64,000 bases of DNA from Rhodococcus sp. 06-235-1A (lineage in GTDB: Bacteria; Actinomycetota; Actinomycetes; Mycobacteriales; Mycobacteriaceae): positions 1 through 64,000 of the forward strand of contig NZ_NOYI01000009.1 in NCBI RefSeq assembly GCF_002258785.1. The letters are read 5' to 3'. The notes beneath the pieces are model-generated. The model was given only the letters and a program-made list of their open reading frames with translations, had not been told where the DNA came from and did not search any database. Below, piece after piece: positions 15,774-23,972 of the stretch; the first letter of the stretch is position 1, and each line of letters starts with the position of its first letter. Position numbers and translations under genes: made by a program.

Positions 15774-16544
15774 ATGCTCGGCGCAACCACCACCACCGGA
15801 CCGTCCACTGCCGAACGCGTACGCAGTGCCTGCATGCGCGCCGATGGTGCCGCCCTGGCCATCGACGGCAGCGACCCTGTGGTCACAACCCTGCACCACC
15901 TGCGGCCCAACGGCGAGATGATCCTGGCCGTCCCCACCGACTCTCTCGACGACGCGAATACCTGGCAGTCGTCCCGTGCCGGCATTCCCGCCGTCCTCGA
16001 ACTCACCGATCACGCACCGCTCGCACTGCGTGAGCCGGTGCGTTCGCTGGTGTGGCTTCGCGGCGACCTGCGTCCGGTCCCGGACTCGCTGATGCGTCCC
16101 ATGGCGGGAGCCGTAGCCGCCGAGCACCCGCATCCGGCCCTGCTCGACGTCGGTCACACCACGTCGCTGATGCGGCTGATCGTCGGTTCCGCAGTGGTCG
16201 CAGACAGTACCGGCGCGGAGCCGGTCGACATCGACACGCTACTGGCGGCCGAACCCGATCCGTTCTGGGAGATGGAGACCAGCTGGCTGGAGCACCTCGA
16301 TTCCGATCATCCCGACCTACTCGCCCAACTGTCCCGACGCCTCCCGCCGTCCCTGCGGCAGGGTCGAATCCGTCCGTTGGGTATCGATCGCTACGGAATC
16401 CGGTTGCGCATCGAGGGCGACTGCGGTGACAACGACGTTCGCCTGGGTTTCGCCGAGCCCGTCGACGACGTCCTCTCGCTCGGTCGCGCTCTGCGAGTAC
16501 TCGCCGGCTGCCCGTTCCTGAACGGCCTGCGCGCCCGCGGCTGA
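15774..16544 (+). CDS. DUF2470 domain protein (Rv3839-like), iron-regulated
   Basis: 256 residues. The N-terminal half looks like a split-barrel flavin/haem-binding fold (DGAALAIDGSDPVVTTLHHL, LALREPVRSLVWLRGDLRPV). The C-terminal DUF2470 part has HLDSDHPDLLAQLSRRLP and PLGIDRYGIRLRIEG. The same domain pair occurs in HugZ-type haem-utilisation proteins, so a role in haem or iron acquisition is plausible. The strong iron box upstream supports this. Gene order next to pheA and the LCP/ferritin genes matches Mycobacterium. Confidence 0.85.
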   Translation: MLGATTTTGPSTAERVRSACMRADGAALAIDGSDPVVTTLHHLRPNGEMILAVPTDSLDDANTWQSSRAGIPAVLELTDHAPLALREPVRSLVWLRGDLRPVPDSLMRPMAGAVAAEHPHPALLDVGHTTSLMRLIVGSAVVADSTGAEPVDIDTLLAAEPDPFWEMETSWLEHLDSDHPDLLAQLSRRLPPSLRQGRIRPLGIDRYGIRLRIEGDCGDNDVRLGFAEPVDDVLSLGRALRVLAGCPFLNGLRARG

Positions 16545-16577
16545 CCGACATTTCACGAAACAGGGCAGACTCGTGCG

Positions 16578-17387
16578 GTGATCGACTTCAAGAGCTGGTT
16601 GACGCCACCGCCGCCGGAGCGCACGGCTCCCCTGCCCGACGCCCGCGAACGTACGACCATCAAGGTCGAGATTGCGATCGTGCTGCTGGTGACGTTCGGC
16701 CTCAGCGGCATGAGCAGCGTCCTCTCGCTCGTCGAGGACGCACTGCAGACCGCCGCCCTGTCCGATCAGACCGTGGCACTGAACTCGTCGCGGTCGAGTT
16801 TCAGTCTCATCGATCTACTGTTCCAACTGCTGAGCATTCTGCGTCTGTGCGCCTGGGGCGGGCTGGGGTTGTACCTGCTGTGGCGAGCGGATCTGGCTCC
16901 CCGCGCGATTGGACTGGCGAGGCCGCGACTGAAGATCGACCTCGGGCACGGCGTCGGCCTTGCCGCACTGATCGGGCTGCCCGGCCTGGCGCTGTATCTA
17001 GTGGGCAACGCTCTCGGGTTCAATCTGAACGTCGTTCCCAGCGCCCTCGACGACCACTGGTGGCGCGTCCCGGCGCTGATTCTGTACGCGCTGGCCAATT
17101 CCGGCGCCGAGGAGATCATCGTCGTGGCGTACCTGATCTCTCGGCTACGCAGGCTCGGGCTCGGTGAGAACGCGTCACTGCTGTGGTCATCGCTGCTACG
17201 CGGGAGCTACCACCTTTATCAGGGCGTGGGCGGAGGCGTAGGAAACTTCCTGATGGGACTCGTCTTCGGCCGCTACTGGCAGCGCACCGGCAGACTCTGG
17301 CCGCTGCTGATCGCGCATGCGCTGATCGACATCGTCGCCTTCGTCGGCTACGCCCTCCTCCGCGAACATCTGGCGTGGCTCCCGTGA
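16578..17387 (+). CDS. CPBP-family intramembrane metalloprotease
   Basis: 269 residues, about eight transmembrane helices. The CPBP (Abi/Rce1) motifs are present in order: EEIIVVAYLISRL (EExxx(x)R), LLRGSYHLYQG with the conserved His, and LIAHALIDIVAF (HxxxD). These form the active site within the membrane. The GTG start at 16578 lies 33 bp after the DUF2470 gene, so the two are probably one transcript. Substrates of the actinobacterial members are unknown; some CPBP proteins process exported peptides. Confidence 0.88.
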   Translation: MIDFKSWLTPPPPERTAPLPDARERTTIKVEIAIVLLVTFGLSGMSSVLSLVEDALQTAALSDQTVALNSSRSSFSLIDLLFQLLSILRLCAWGGLGLYLLWRADLAPRAIGLARPRLKIDLGHGVGLAALIGLPGLALYLVGNALGFNLNVVPSALDDHWWRVPALILYALANSGAEEIIVVAYLISRLRRLGLGENASLLWSSLLRGSYHLYQGVGGGVGNFLMGLVFGRYWQRTGRLWPLLIAHALIDIVAFVGYALLREHLAWLP

Positions 17388-17439
17388 ATCGGCGCTCGAG
17401 GAACCTGGTTGTTTCCGTGGCGACGGTTACAGTCGACCC

Positions 17440-19203
17440 GTGAACGACGACGACGATCGGTACGGACGGCACGGCGCGCCCGACCGGCGCACGCCGCCTC
17501 CCGGTCGAACGCCGCCACCGAACCGCACGCCACCGGACCGATCGATGCCCAGCCGCCACGGCCGACCGGATCCAGCGCCCCGACCCGGCCAGGCCGGGGG
17601 CCATCCACCACCGCAGCAGCCACCTCGCCGGCAGCCTCCTGCCCAGCAACCGCCCGCTCAGCCGCGGCCCGGCCAACATTCCCCCGGCCAACATTCCCCC
17701 GGCAAGCAGCCACCTGCCCAACGGCCCTCCCGACAGCCGTCCGCCCAACCGCCGCCGCCTCCTCGCGGGTATCGCCCCGGTCAGCCGCCACCCGAGCGTG
17801 GGCCGCGCCAGTACAACCCCGAGCCTCCCCATCGTCCGGGACCGATGTCACAGCGTCCGGGACCGCCGCCCGAGCGTCCGGCGCGTGGCCTACCCATCCC
17901 ACCGGGCCACGTCCCGGAAGGCACCGAGTTCATTCGGCGCGACGGTCGGCCAGTCGCCGGACCGCCCCGCCCGGCCGCGGGCCAGCAGGCGTGGTCGCAG
18001 GCTCCGGAACCCGGTTCGGCACAGTCTCGTACGCCCCAGTCGAGTACACCCGATGCACCCAATTCGACGCGTCAGTACTCACGACCCACGGACGAGCAGC
18101 AGGGTCGAACCGGGTACGCCCCGCGCCAGCAGCCGGAACCGTTCACCGAGGAGCGCAGGCAACCGGCAGCACCTGCGCAACGAGCTCTGCGCCGCCCCGA
18201 ACCCGCTCGACCACAACGTGATTCGCGTCCCCCCAAGGTTGCGAAGCCGCGTAAGCGCAGACGTTGGGGTCGCCGTTTCCTCCTCGTGCTGCTCGTCCTC
18301 CTGCTGGGGATCGGCGGTGCCGTCTACTACGTCGACAGCTCGTTGACGCGGGTCGACGCGCTCGCCTCGTATCCCGGCCGCATCGGAGACACTCCGGGCA
18401 CCAATTGGCTTCTCGTCGGGTCGGATTCGCGAGCCGGTCTGACTCCCGAACAGGAAGCCGCGTTGGCGACCGGTGGCGAGGTGGGCCCGAGCCGCACCGA
18501 CACGATCATTCTGATCCACATCCCCGACGGCGGCGGCGCCACCACGATGGTCAGCCTGCCGCGCGATTCGTACGTGTCGATTCCGGGCAACGGTCAGGAC
18601 AAACTCAACGCGTCGTTCGCGTTCGGCGGTCCGTCGCTGCTGGTGCAGACCGTCGAGGGTGCAACCGGGGTGCACATCGATCACTACGCCGAGATCGGCT
18701 TCGGCGGCTTCGCCGGGATCGTCGATGCGGTCGGTGGGGTCAACGTCTGCGTGCAGAATGCGATCGACGATCCGTTGGCGGGCATCAACATTCCTGCCGG
18801 CTGCCAGGATCTCACCGGGTCCGAGGCACTCGGGTTCGTGCGGTCCCGCGCGACGGCGTTGGCCGATCTCGACCGGATGAACAATCAGCGCGCATTCATG
18901 TCTGCGCTCCTCGAAAAGGCCACCAGTGCATCGACTTTCCTCAACCCACTGAAGCTGTGGCCGCTGGTGTCCGATACCGCGTCGTCACTGAGCGTCGACG
19001 AGGGAGATCACATCTGGAATCTCGCCGCGTTGGCCTGGGCCATGCGCGGAGGTCCGGTGACCACGACGGTTCCCGTGGGCGGATTCCAGGACTCCGACGT
19101 CGGAAACGTACTGCTGTGGGACGACACTCGCGCTCCGGCATTCTTCGACGCCATCGCGCAGGATCGCGAGATACCTCCGGAACTGCTGACCGGCGGCCCC
19201 TGA
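17440..19203 (+). CDS. LytR-CpsA-Psr (LCP) family cell-wall ligase, long Pro-rich N-terminus
   Basis: 587 residues. The first ~275 are a disordered cytosolic tail rich in Pro, Arg, Gln and Gly (RTPPPGRTPPPNRTPP-type repeats). One transmembrane helix lies near 279-299 (FLLVLLVLLLGIGGAVYYV). The extracytoplasmic LCP domain follows: TNWLLVGSDSR, SRTDTIILIHI, VSLPRDSYVSI, DAVGGVNVCV and GFVRSRATALADLDRM, keeping the Arg/Asp residues that hold pyrophosphate and polyprenyl. The family transfers arabinogalactan or other glycopolymers to peptidoglycan. The position corresponds to Rv3840. The tail is unusually long and may be a phosphorylation or interaction platform. Confidence 0.92.
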   Translation: MNDDDDRYGRHGAPDRRTPPPGRTPPPNRTPPDRSMPSRHGRPDPAPRPGQAGGHPPPQQPPRRQPPAQQPPAQPRPGQHSPGQHSPGKQPPAQRPSRQPSAQPPPPPRGYRPGQPPPERGPRQYNPEPPHRPGPMSQRPGPPPERPARGLPIPPGHVPEGTEFIRRDGRPVAGPPRPAAGQQAWSQAPEPGSAQSRTPQSSTPDAPNSTRQYSRPTDEQQGRTGYAPRQQPEPFTEERRQPAAPAQRALRRPEPARPQRDSRPPKVAKPRKRRRWGRRFLLVLLVLLLGIGGAVYYVDSSLTRVDALASYPGRIGDTPGTNWLLVGSDSRAGLTPEQEAALATGGEVGPSRTDTIILIHIPDGGGATTMVSLPRDSYVSIPGNGQDKLNASFAFGGPSLLVQTVEGATGVHIDHYAEIGFGGFAGIVDAVGGVNVCVQNAIDDPLAGINIPAGCQDLTGSEALGFVRSRATALADLDRMNNQRAFMSALLEKATSASTFLNPLKLWPLVSDTASSLSVDEGDHIWNLAALAWAMRGGPVTTTVPVGGFQDSDVGNVLLWDDTRAPAFFDAIAQDREIPPELLTGGP

Positions 19204-19220
19204 TCGGCAGGCATGAGCGG

Positions 19221-19252
19221 TAGCCGGGAGAGGAGCCTGCGGAACTACCCTG
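19221..19252 (+). repeat. Single diverged copy of the 33-bp repeat found at 56761
   Basis: The block around GGAGCCTGCGGAAC, followed by ACCCTGG, matches the unit repeated three times at 56761-56857 with few differences. It lies between the LCP gene stop and the first ferritin start, so it is intergenic in both places. Confidence 0.6.
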
Positions 19253-19270
19253 GGTTGTAGATTGTGGACC

Positions 19271-19831
19271 ATGACATCGCCGTCTGCCCAGCCTGCCGCA
19301 ACACCCGGTCCGTCGTTCCACGATCTCCTGCGCGCTCAGGTGCGGCACGAGTTCACCGCATCGCAGCAGTACGTCGCGATCGCGGTGTGGTTCGACCGCA
19401 ACGATCTGCCGCAGCTGGCCACGCGCTTCTACGCCCAGTCCGCCGAAGAACGTCGGCACGCCATGATGATGATCCGCTTCCTTATCGACAATCGACTCGA
19501 TGTCGACGCGTCGGGCATCGACAACGTGGTGACGGCATTCGAGTCGGTGGTCGAACCGGTGGAATTGGCGCTGGCGCAGGAGACGACGGTGACCGAGCAG
19601 ATCACCGCGCTGGCGCGCGCTGCCAGGGCCGAAGGCGACTACATCGGTGAGCAGTTCACCCACTGGTTCCTCACCGAGCAGGTCGAGGAGGTGGCGGCGA
19701 TGCAGAGTCTGCTCAACATCGTCCGGCGGGCCGGATCCAACCTGTTCGACATCGAACAGTACGTCGCTCGCGAAATCGGCTCCTCGGTGATCCGCGCCAC
19801 CAATGCCCCGAAAGAGGCGGGTCGCGCTTAA
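19271..19831 (+). CDS. Ferritin-family protein (divergent paralogue)
   Basis: 186 residues, four-helix bundle. Ferroxidase ligands are in place: Glu in RHEFTASQQY, ExxH in AEERRHAMM, Glu in LAQETTVTEQ and GEQF. It stores iron as a mineral core after oxidising Fe(II). Compared with the downstream copy, it has an 11-residue longer N-terminus and a changed C-terminus (ATNAPKEAGRA). The two are tandem paralogues; Mycobacterium has only BfrB at this place. No clear iron box precedes this copy, so regulation may differ. Confidence 0.92.
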   Translation: MTSPSAQPAATPGPSFHDLLRAQVRHEFTASQQYVAIAVWFDRNDLPQLATRFYAQSAEERRHAMMMIRFLIDNRLDVDASGIDNVVTAFESVVEPVELALAQETTVTEQITALARAARAEGDYIGEQFTHWFLTEQVEEVAAMQSLLNIVRRAGSNLFDIEQYVAREIGSSVIRATNAPKEAGRA

Positions 19832-19856
19832 CGTGCGCCCAGCTCAGAGCGGACAT

Positions 19857-19936
19857 TTAGGATCCACTGTATTAGGCCACGTTCGCCTCAATAAGGTTCG
19901 ACTTGGATGACAATGCCCTCTGACCAGGCATATCGT
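19857..19936 (+). promoter_or_regulatory. bfrB promoter with upstream iron-box-like sequences
   Basis: TTAGG repeats begin at 19857 and 19872; the 19-mer TTAGGCCACGTTCGCCTCA (19872-19890) matches the IdeR consensus at about 12 of 19 positions. Downstream, TGACAA (19908-19913) and TATCGT (19931-19936) are spaced by 17 bp and would start a leaderless mRNA at the ATG 19944. Boxes upstream of the promoter would fit iron-dependent activation, as known for mycobacterial bfrB. Confidence 0.5.
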
Positions 19937-19943
19937 CCTCTGC

Positions 19944-20498
19944 ATGAGCGCAGACATCAAGGAAACCAGCCACACCAAGTTCCACGCACTTCTCCGCGAC
20001 CAGATTCGCAACGAGTTCAACGCTTCGCAGCAGTACATCGCCACCGCCGTCTACTTCGCGAATGTCGATCTGCCGCAGCTGGCCAAGCACTTCTACGCGC
20101 AGTCGGTCGAAGAGCGCAACCACGCGATGATGATCGTGCAGTACTTCCTCGATCGCGACATCACTGTCGAGCTGACCGGCGTCGACGCCTCGAAGTCCGT
20201 CTTCACCGACCCGCGTGAGGCCATCGCCCTGGCGCTCGCGCAGGAAGAGACCGTCACCGAGCAGATCATCGCTCTGGCGAGCACCGCACGCGAGGAGGGC
20301 GACTACCTCGGCGAGCAGTTCATGCAGTGGTTCCTCAAGGAGCAGGTCGAGGAAGTTGCCAGCATGAAGACGCTGCTCAACATCGCCGATCGCGCGGGCC
20401 ACAACCTGTTCGACCTCGAGCAGTTCGTTGCCCGCGAGATGAACACCAGCGTGGTCGCCGACTCGGGCGCACCCACCGTTGCCGGCGGATCGCTCTGA
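19944..20498 (+). CDS. bfrB: Ferritin BfrB
   Basis: 184 residues, very close to mycobacterial BfrB: KFHALLRDQIRNEFNASQQY, VEERNHAMM, ALAQEETVTEQI, EGDYLGEQFMQWFLKEQVEEV and NLFDLEQFVARE. These supply the ferroxidase Glu/His/Gln set. The tail ends APTVAGGSL, like the mycobacterial protein. It forms a 24-mer iron-storage shell in the cytosol. There is no ribosome site before ATG, consistent with a leaderless transcript from the TATCGT -10. A strong hairpin follows. Confidence 0.95.
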   Translation: MSADIKETSHTKFHALLRDQIRNEFNASQQYIATAVYFANVDLPQLAKHFYAQSVEERNHAMMIVQYFLDRDITVELTGVDASKSVFTDPREAIALALAQEETVTEQIIALASTAREEGDYLGEQFMQWFLKEQVEEVASMKTLLNIADRAGHNLFDLEQFVAREMNTSVVADSGAPTVAGGSL

Positions 20499-20549
20499 TT
20501 CGCACCGCAACATCCCACGAGTAACGCGCGAAGACTCTCGCGCTCATAC

Positions 20550-20592
20550 GGGTGGCCATCCGAACAAGCAGCCCTTGTTCGGATGGTCACCC
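20550..20592. terminator. Bidirectional hairpin terminator
   Basis: A 19-bp stem (20550-20568 with 20574-20592, one G-T wobble) and a 5-nt loop lie between the convergent bfrB and DUF5926 genes. The stem centre carries CCGAACAAG/CTTGTTCGG. Confidence 0.85.
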
Positions 20593-20602
20593 GGCTCGCG
20601 TT

Positions 20603-21514
20603 CTAGCGCAGGGTGACCTGACGGGCGCGCAGGCCGTCGCGCGAACGCAGCTGCGCCGCGGTCAGGGGACCGTCGACCGCCAGCGCCTCGCCGAGCTTGT
20701 CTCCGAATTCCTTTGTGGGCGCAGCCCATTCGGTGGGATGCATCTCGGGATCGAGATCGAACACCGGCACCAGCACTCCATGCGTACGGAACGAACCGGC
20801 GTAGCGTGAACCCTCTCCCAAGTGCAGATCGCCCGCAGCGTGCAGGCGTGCGAGAGCGAGCATCACGTCGTCCTCGCTCTCGGGGCGAACCCACCGAATG
20901 TGTGCCTTGTCGCCGGCATCCACCCACCATGCCGCGACGACGCCATCGGCCTCGATCCGCGCCGAGGGCATGATCGCCTGGTTCGCTCGTTCCACAGTGG
21001 CGGCCACATCGGCTGCGGGAGTTGCACTTTCGGGAATCCACCAGTTGAAATCCTGATGGACGGTGATGTCGAGCAGCGCAGAGGTGTCGAGCACCTCGGT
21101 CAGCGCGGGGGTGCTGTCGGTGATTTTCGCGGCTTCGAGGGACTCGCCTGCAGGGGCGGTCGACACCCAGCCGAGTGCGCTACTGATATCCGCTGCAACG
21201 TCTTTCGACTGCGTCTGCACCTGGAGGCCGACGAATCCCTCGACGGAGCCCGCGTCTTCGCGCACCAGCGCCGCGACGGCACCGGGCAGCACCGTTGCCA
21301 GCGTGATCGTGCGACCGTCCACGGTGATCGGCGCGGTGGCCGTCGCCGACGGAACGAACTCACGCAGCGCTACCAGGTCGCATTCGGCAGCGAGGCCTTC
21401 GAACGGGCGAGCCGACGACGATTCGATGCTCGCGCGTTCTGCTTCTCGCTGCGCCAGCTTCGCTGCTCGGTTGCTGTCCTGCTTCGGTCCACTGTTTCTT
21501 TTGCTCTTACCCAC
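20603..21514 (-). CDS. DUF5926-family protein
   Basis: 303 residues. The N-terminus is strongly basic and Ser/Asn-rich (MGKSKRNSGPKQDSNRAAKLAQREAER), followed by an all-soluble domain (LVALREFVPSATA, DFNWWIPES, AAWWVDAGDKAHIRWVRPESEDD, PVFDLDPEMHPTEWA). This is the actinobacterial DUF5926 pattern; biochemical function is not known. It is last in a leftward run of rhodanese, DUF4328, glpQ and this gene, with a 10-bp gap to glpQ, so it is probably co-transcribed. Confidence 0.85.
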   Translation of the reverse strand: MGKSKRNSGPKQDSNRAAKLAQREAERASIESSSARPFEGLAAECDLVALREFVPSATATAPITVDGRTITLATVLPGAVAALVREDAGSVEGFVGLQVQTQSKDVAADISSALGWVSTAPAGESLEAAKITDSTPALTEVLDTSALLDITVHQDFNWWIPESATPAADVAATVERANQAIMPSARIEADGVVAAWWVDAGDKAHIRWVRPESEDDVMLALARLHAAGDLHLGEGSRYAGSFRTHGVLVPVFDLDPEMHPTEWAAPTKEFGDKLGEALAVDGPLTAAQLRSRDGLRARQVTLR

Positions 21515-21524
21515 GCCCGAAAAC

Positions 21525-22298
21525 CTACACGTTCTTCGATTCGAGCCAGGCTCGCGTTCGGCCGGGGTGATTGGTTGCGATCCACCCGACGCCGAGCTCG
21601 CGGCACAGGTCCACGTCCTCCTTCTCGTCGACGGTCCACACGTAACTCGCCCGACCCGACGCAGCAGCTCGGTCGATGATGGCCGGGTGCTCGCGCAGCG
21701 CTCGGATCGACGGACCGACGGCGGTGGCCCCGACGGTCGTTGCCGCTCCCCCGCCGAGGTAATGCGAGCTGTCGCCCAGTAGGACGGTCGGGAGCATCGG
21801 TGCCGAGCGGCGTACGCGCCATACTGCCGACGGTGCGAACGACATGATGACCGCGCGGGAATGGTCCGCCGAGGCGGGCGCGCCGATGCCGAACTTGTGC
21901 AGCTCGGCGAGCACGCTGCTCTCGATCAACGAGCCGTAGCGGACCGGATGCTTGGTCTCGATGAAGAGCTTGACCGGCTTGCTGTTCCAGTCCAGTACCA
22001 GGGAGATGAGGTCGTGCAGCGTCAGGAGTTCGGCAGGTTCGTCCTCGTCGCCGTAGTTCAGCGCGGCGAGTTCGGCGAAGTCCATCTCGCTGACGATGCC
22101 GGTGCCGTTCGAGGTTCGATCGACGCGGCGATCGTGCACGCACACGATGTGGCCGTCCCTGGTGAGCCGGACGTCGCACTCCACCCCGTCCGCCCCCTCG
22201 CGCAGAGCGAGGTCGTAGGCCGCGAGGGTGTGTTCCTTCTTGGCCGCCGAGGCACCTCGGTGTGCGACGACGAGTGGCCCCCGGCGATCGGCACTCAC
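21525..22298 (-). CDS. glpQ: Glycerophosphodiester phosphodiesterase
   Basis: 257 residues, GDPD TIM barrel. The catalytic block is VVAHRGAS...KKEHTLAAYDLALREGADGVECDVRLTRDGHIVCVHD, with His, Glu and Asp ligands for the metal, and FIETKHP later. It hydrolyses glycerophosphodiesters to glycerol-3-phosphate and an alcohol. There is no signal peptide, so it is cytosolic. GTG 22298 overlaps the upstream TGA (GTGA), which fixes the start. The position matches M. tuberculosis glpQ1 (Rv3842c). Confidence 0.94.
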   Translation of the reverse strand: MSADRRGPLVVAHRGASAAKKEHTLAAYDLALREGADGVECDVRLTRDGHIVCVHDRRVDRTSNGTGIVSEMDFAELAALNYGDEDEPAELLTLHDLISLVLDWNSKPVKLFIETKHPVRYGSLIESSVLAELHKFGIGAPASADHSRAVIMSFAPSAVWRVRRSAPMLPTVLLGDSSHYLGGGAATTVGATAVGPSIRALREHPAIIDRAAASGRASYVWTVDEKEDVDLCRELGVGWIATNHPGRTRAWLESKNV

Positions 22299-23344
22299 GA
22301 CGCCGTCACCGCCTCGGGTTCCTGCTCTGCGGGCCGGTCCATCGGGGTGCGATCGGAGCCGGTGGTCTCGCTGCCGGTGGCCTTGTTTCCGGTAGCCATG
22401 ACCCAGCGGGTGGGCCGCGCCACGGTCGATCCGCGCAGTGTGCGGCCCTCGAAGCGGCGCATCACCGTCAGGGTCAGCACGGCAGAACCCGCAGCCACTG
22501 CGGCCACGAATGCCGACAGCAGAACTCCGTCCGCCCGAGCTTGCAGGGTGTTCTGCAGATTCCACAGCAGTTGGACGATCACCAGCGCATTGCTCGCGGC
22601 CCAGGTACCCCACCAGATACCCATCAGCGACCGTTCACGATGCACGTCGGCCCCGGAATCGCCTCGAAGACGGACCACCTCGGTGAGATACACCCCCGGC
22701 ATGACGATGCGCACCAGAGGAAGCATCGACAGCAGCAGCATCCATCGCACCGACCGCGGGTCGGTAGTGCCGACCGCGGCGAAGGCGAGCCGGCGTTGCT
22801 CGATCAGCCAGCACGCGGAGGCGATCAGGGCAAACAGACCGACGACGAGCCCACCGACCTGGGCGAAGTAGACCAGCGCATCGGATGCGGCCAGCGTGAT
22901 CGGTGAGACCAGCCGGGTGCGGTTGTACAGCAATATCGCGTAGCGGAACACCTCGGCGAACACGGCGAGCAGCAGCAACATCGCGGTCACGGTGACGAGC
23001 AGCGGAGCATGTGCGGCGTACTGCTCGACGCGACCCACGGGGCGATTCGCGGCCGGATCGCGCGGGATGTCACGTAGGCCCCAGGTGGGCGGCGACTCGT
23101 AGTGCGGCGTCGGAGTCGGGGCTGCCGTTCGAGTCGCACGAGCGGATGTCGAGCGCGACGTCGCCGGGCGTGCGACCCAACGGAAGTTTCGGCGGCCCTG
23201 AGCGGGTGCCCGAGTGGACACCGGCGACAGTAGGACGCCGTGGCAGCGGGGGCACCAGGTACCCGGCCGTGCGCCGACCGCCCAGCGGGTGCCGCAGCGC
23301 GCACAGACCTGGAACGCCTGCGCGCGTCCCTGCGGTGCCGACAT
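22295..23344 (-). CDS. DUF4328 membrane protein with N-terminal zinc ribbon
   Basis: 349 residues. A CxxC...CxxC zinc ribbon (VCARCGTRWAVGARPGTWCPRC) opens the protein, then a basic linker, then about six transmembrane helices typical of DUF4328, with QLLWNLQNTLQARADG in the last cytosolic loop. The role is unknown. The order with glpQ is conserved in mycobacteria (Rv3843c), and the stop/start overlap shows translational coupling with glpQ. Confidence 0.87.
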   Translation of the reverse strand: MSAPQGRAQAFQVCARCGTRWAVGARPGTWCPRCHGVLLSPVSTRAPAQGRRNFRWVARPATSRSTSARATRTAAPTPTPHYESPPTWGLRDIPRDPAANRPVGRVEQYAAHAPLLVTVTAMLLLLAVFAEVFRYAILLYNRTRLVSPITLAASDALVYFAQVGGLVVGLFALIASACWLIEQRRLAFAAVGTTDPRSVRWMLLLSMLPLVRIVMPGVYLTEVVRLRGDSGADVHRERSLMGIWWGTWAASNALVIVQLLWNLQNTLQARADGVLLSAFVAAVAAGSAVLTLTVMRRFEGRTLRGSTVARPTRWVMATGNKATGSETTGSDRTPMDRPAEQEPEAVTAS

Positions 23345-23695
23345 CTAGATGATTCTCGCTTCGTGGGAGTCGTCGTCGCGCTGGATCGGACGACCCGCGG
23401 CCTGCCAGGCGAGCATCCCACCGTCGACGTTGATGGCTTCGTAGCCAACGCGGTTGAGGTACTCGACGACGCGAGCCGAGCGACCACCGGCTTTGCAGAC
23501 GACGTAGACCTCGGATTGGTTGTCGATCTCGCCTGCGCGGGACGGAATGTCGCCCATCGGGATGTGCACGGCCTCGGGTGCGTGCCCTGCCTGCCACTCG
23601 TCGTCCTCGCGTACGTCGAGAAGCAGTGCCGTCTCGGGAAACGGCACCGGGAGTCGGTCGACGGTGACGGCGGGCGACTGCTCGGGGTGAGACAC
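23345..23695 (-). CDS. Single-domain rhodanese
   Basis: 116 residues, one rhodanese domain. The active-site loop is VVCKAGGRSARV with catalytic Cys followed by an AGGRS loop, and the domain has the conserved LLDVREDDEWQAGHAPEAVHIPMGD. It is a predicted sulfurtransferase. Its stop abuts the ATG of the DUF4328 gene, and it is the first gene of the four-gene leftward operon. Confidence 0.92.
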   Translation of the reverse strand: MSHPEQSPAVTVDRLPVPFPETALLLDVREDDEWQAGHAPEAVHIPMGDIPSRAGEIDNQSEVYVVCKAGGRSARVVEYLNRVGYEAINVDGGMLAWQAAGRPIQRDDDSHEARII

Positions 23696-23792
23696 ACCTC
23701 GATCTTGTCACGGTGTCGCGCGGGGCTGCCACCCGTGTCCCGACGACCGACGCGACACGCTGCTATGCCCTACGTCACTCTCGCCACAGAAG

Positions 23793-23853
23793 TTATCCAC
23801 AATATCCACAGGTTGATGCACAGAATCGGGGCCCGTGCCGGTTTCTATCCACA
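23793..23853 (+). promoter_or_regulatory. Cluster of DnaA-box-like 9-mers
   Basis: TTATCCACA (23793-23801, perfect DnaA box), ATATCCACA (23802-23810) directly behind it and CTATCCACA (23845-23853) lie in the 277-bp divergent gap. A reverse TGTGGATC follows near 23903. The gap holds no other recognisable feature. Confidence 0.5.
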
Positions 23854-23972
23854 GGTCAGGGCATCGAGTTCGTCTCGCGGTGTATCGAGTACCAACCCAG
23901 GCTGTGGATCGATGGTGATTTGACACAGCCGCCGTCTGCGGTCGGTCGAATCCGCTGTTTACGCTGACGAAC

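Noticed and set aside
15651-16157. Leftward extension of the gene upstream of pheA to 16157
   Set aside because: It runs antisense through the iron-box promoter and the DUF2470 gene; the recognisable start is near 15650.
23793-23853. Replication origin
   Set aside because: The usual oriC neighbours dnaA and dnaN are absent; only a few boxes and no AT-rich unwinding region are seen.
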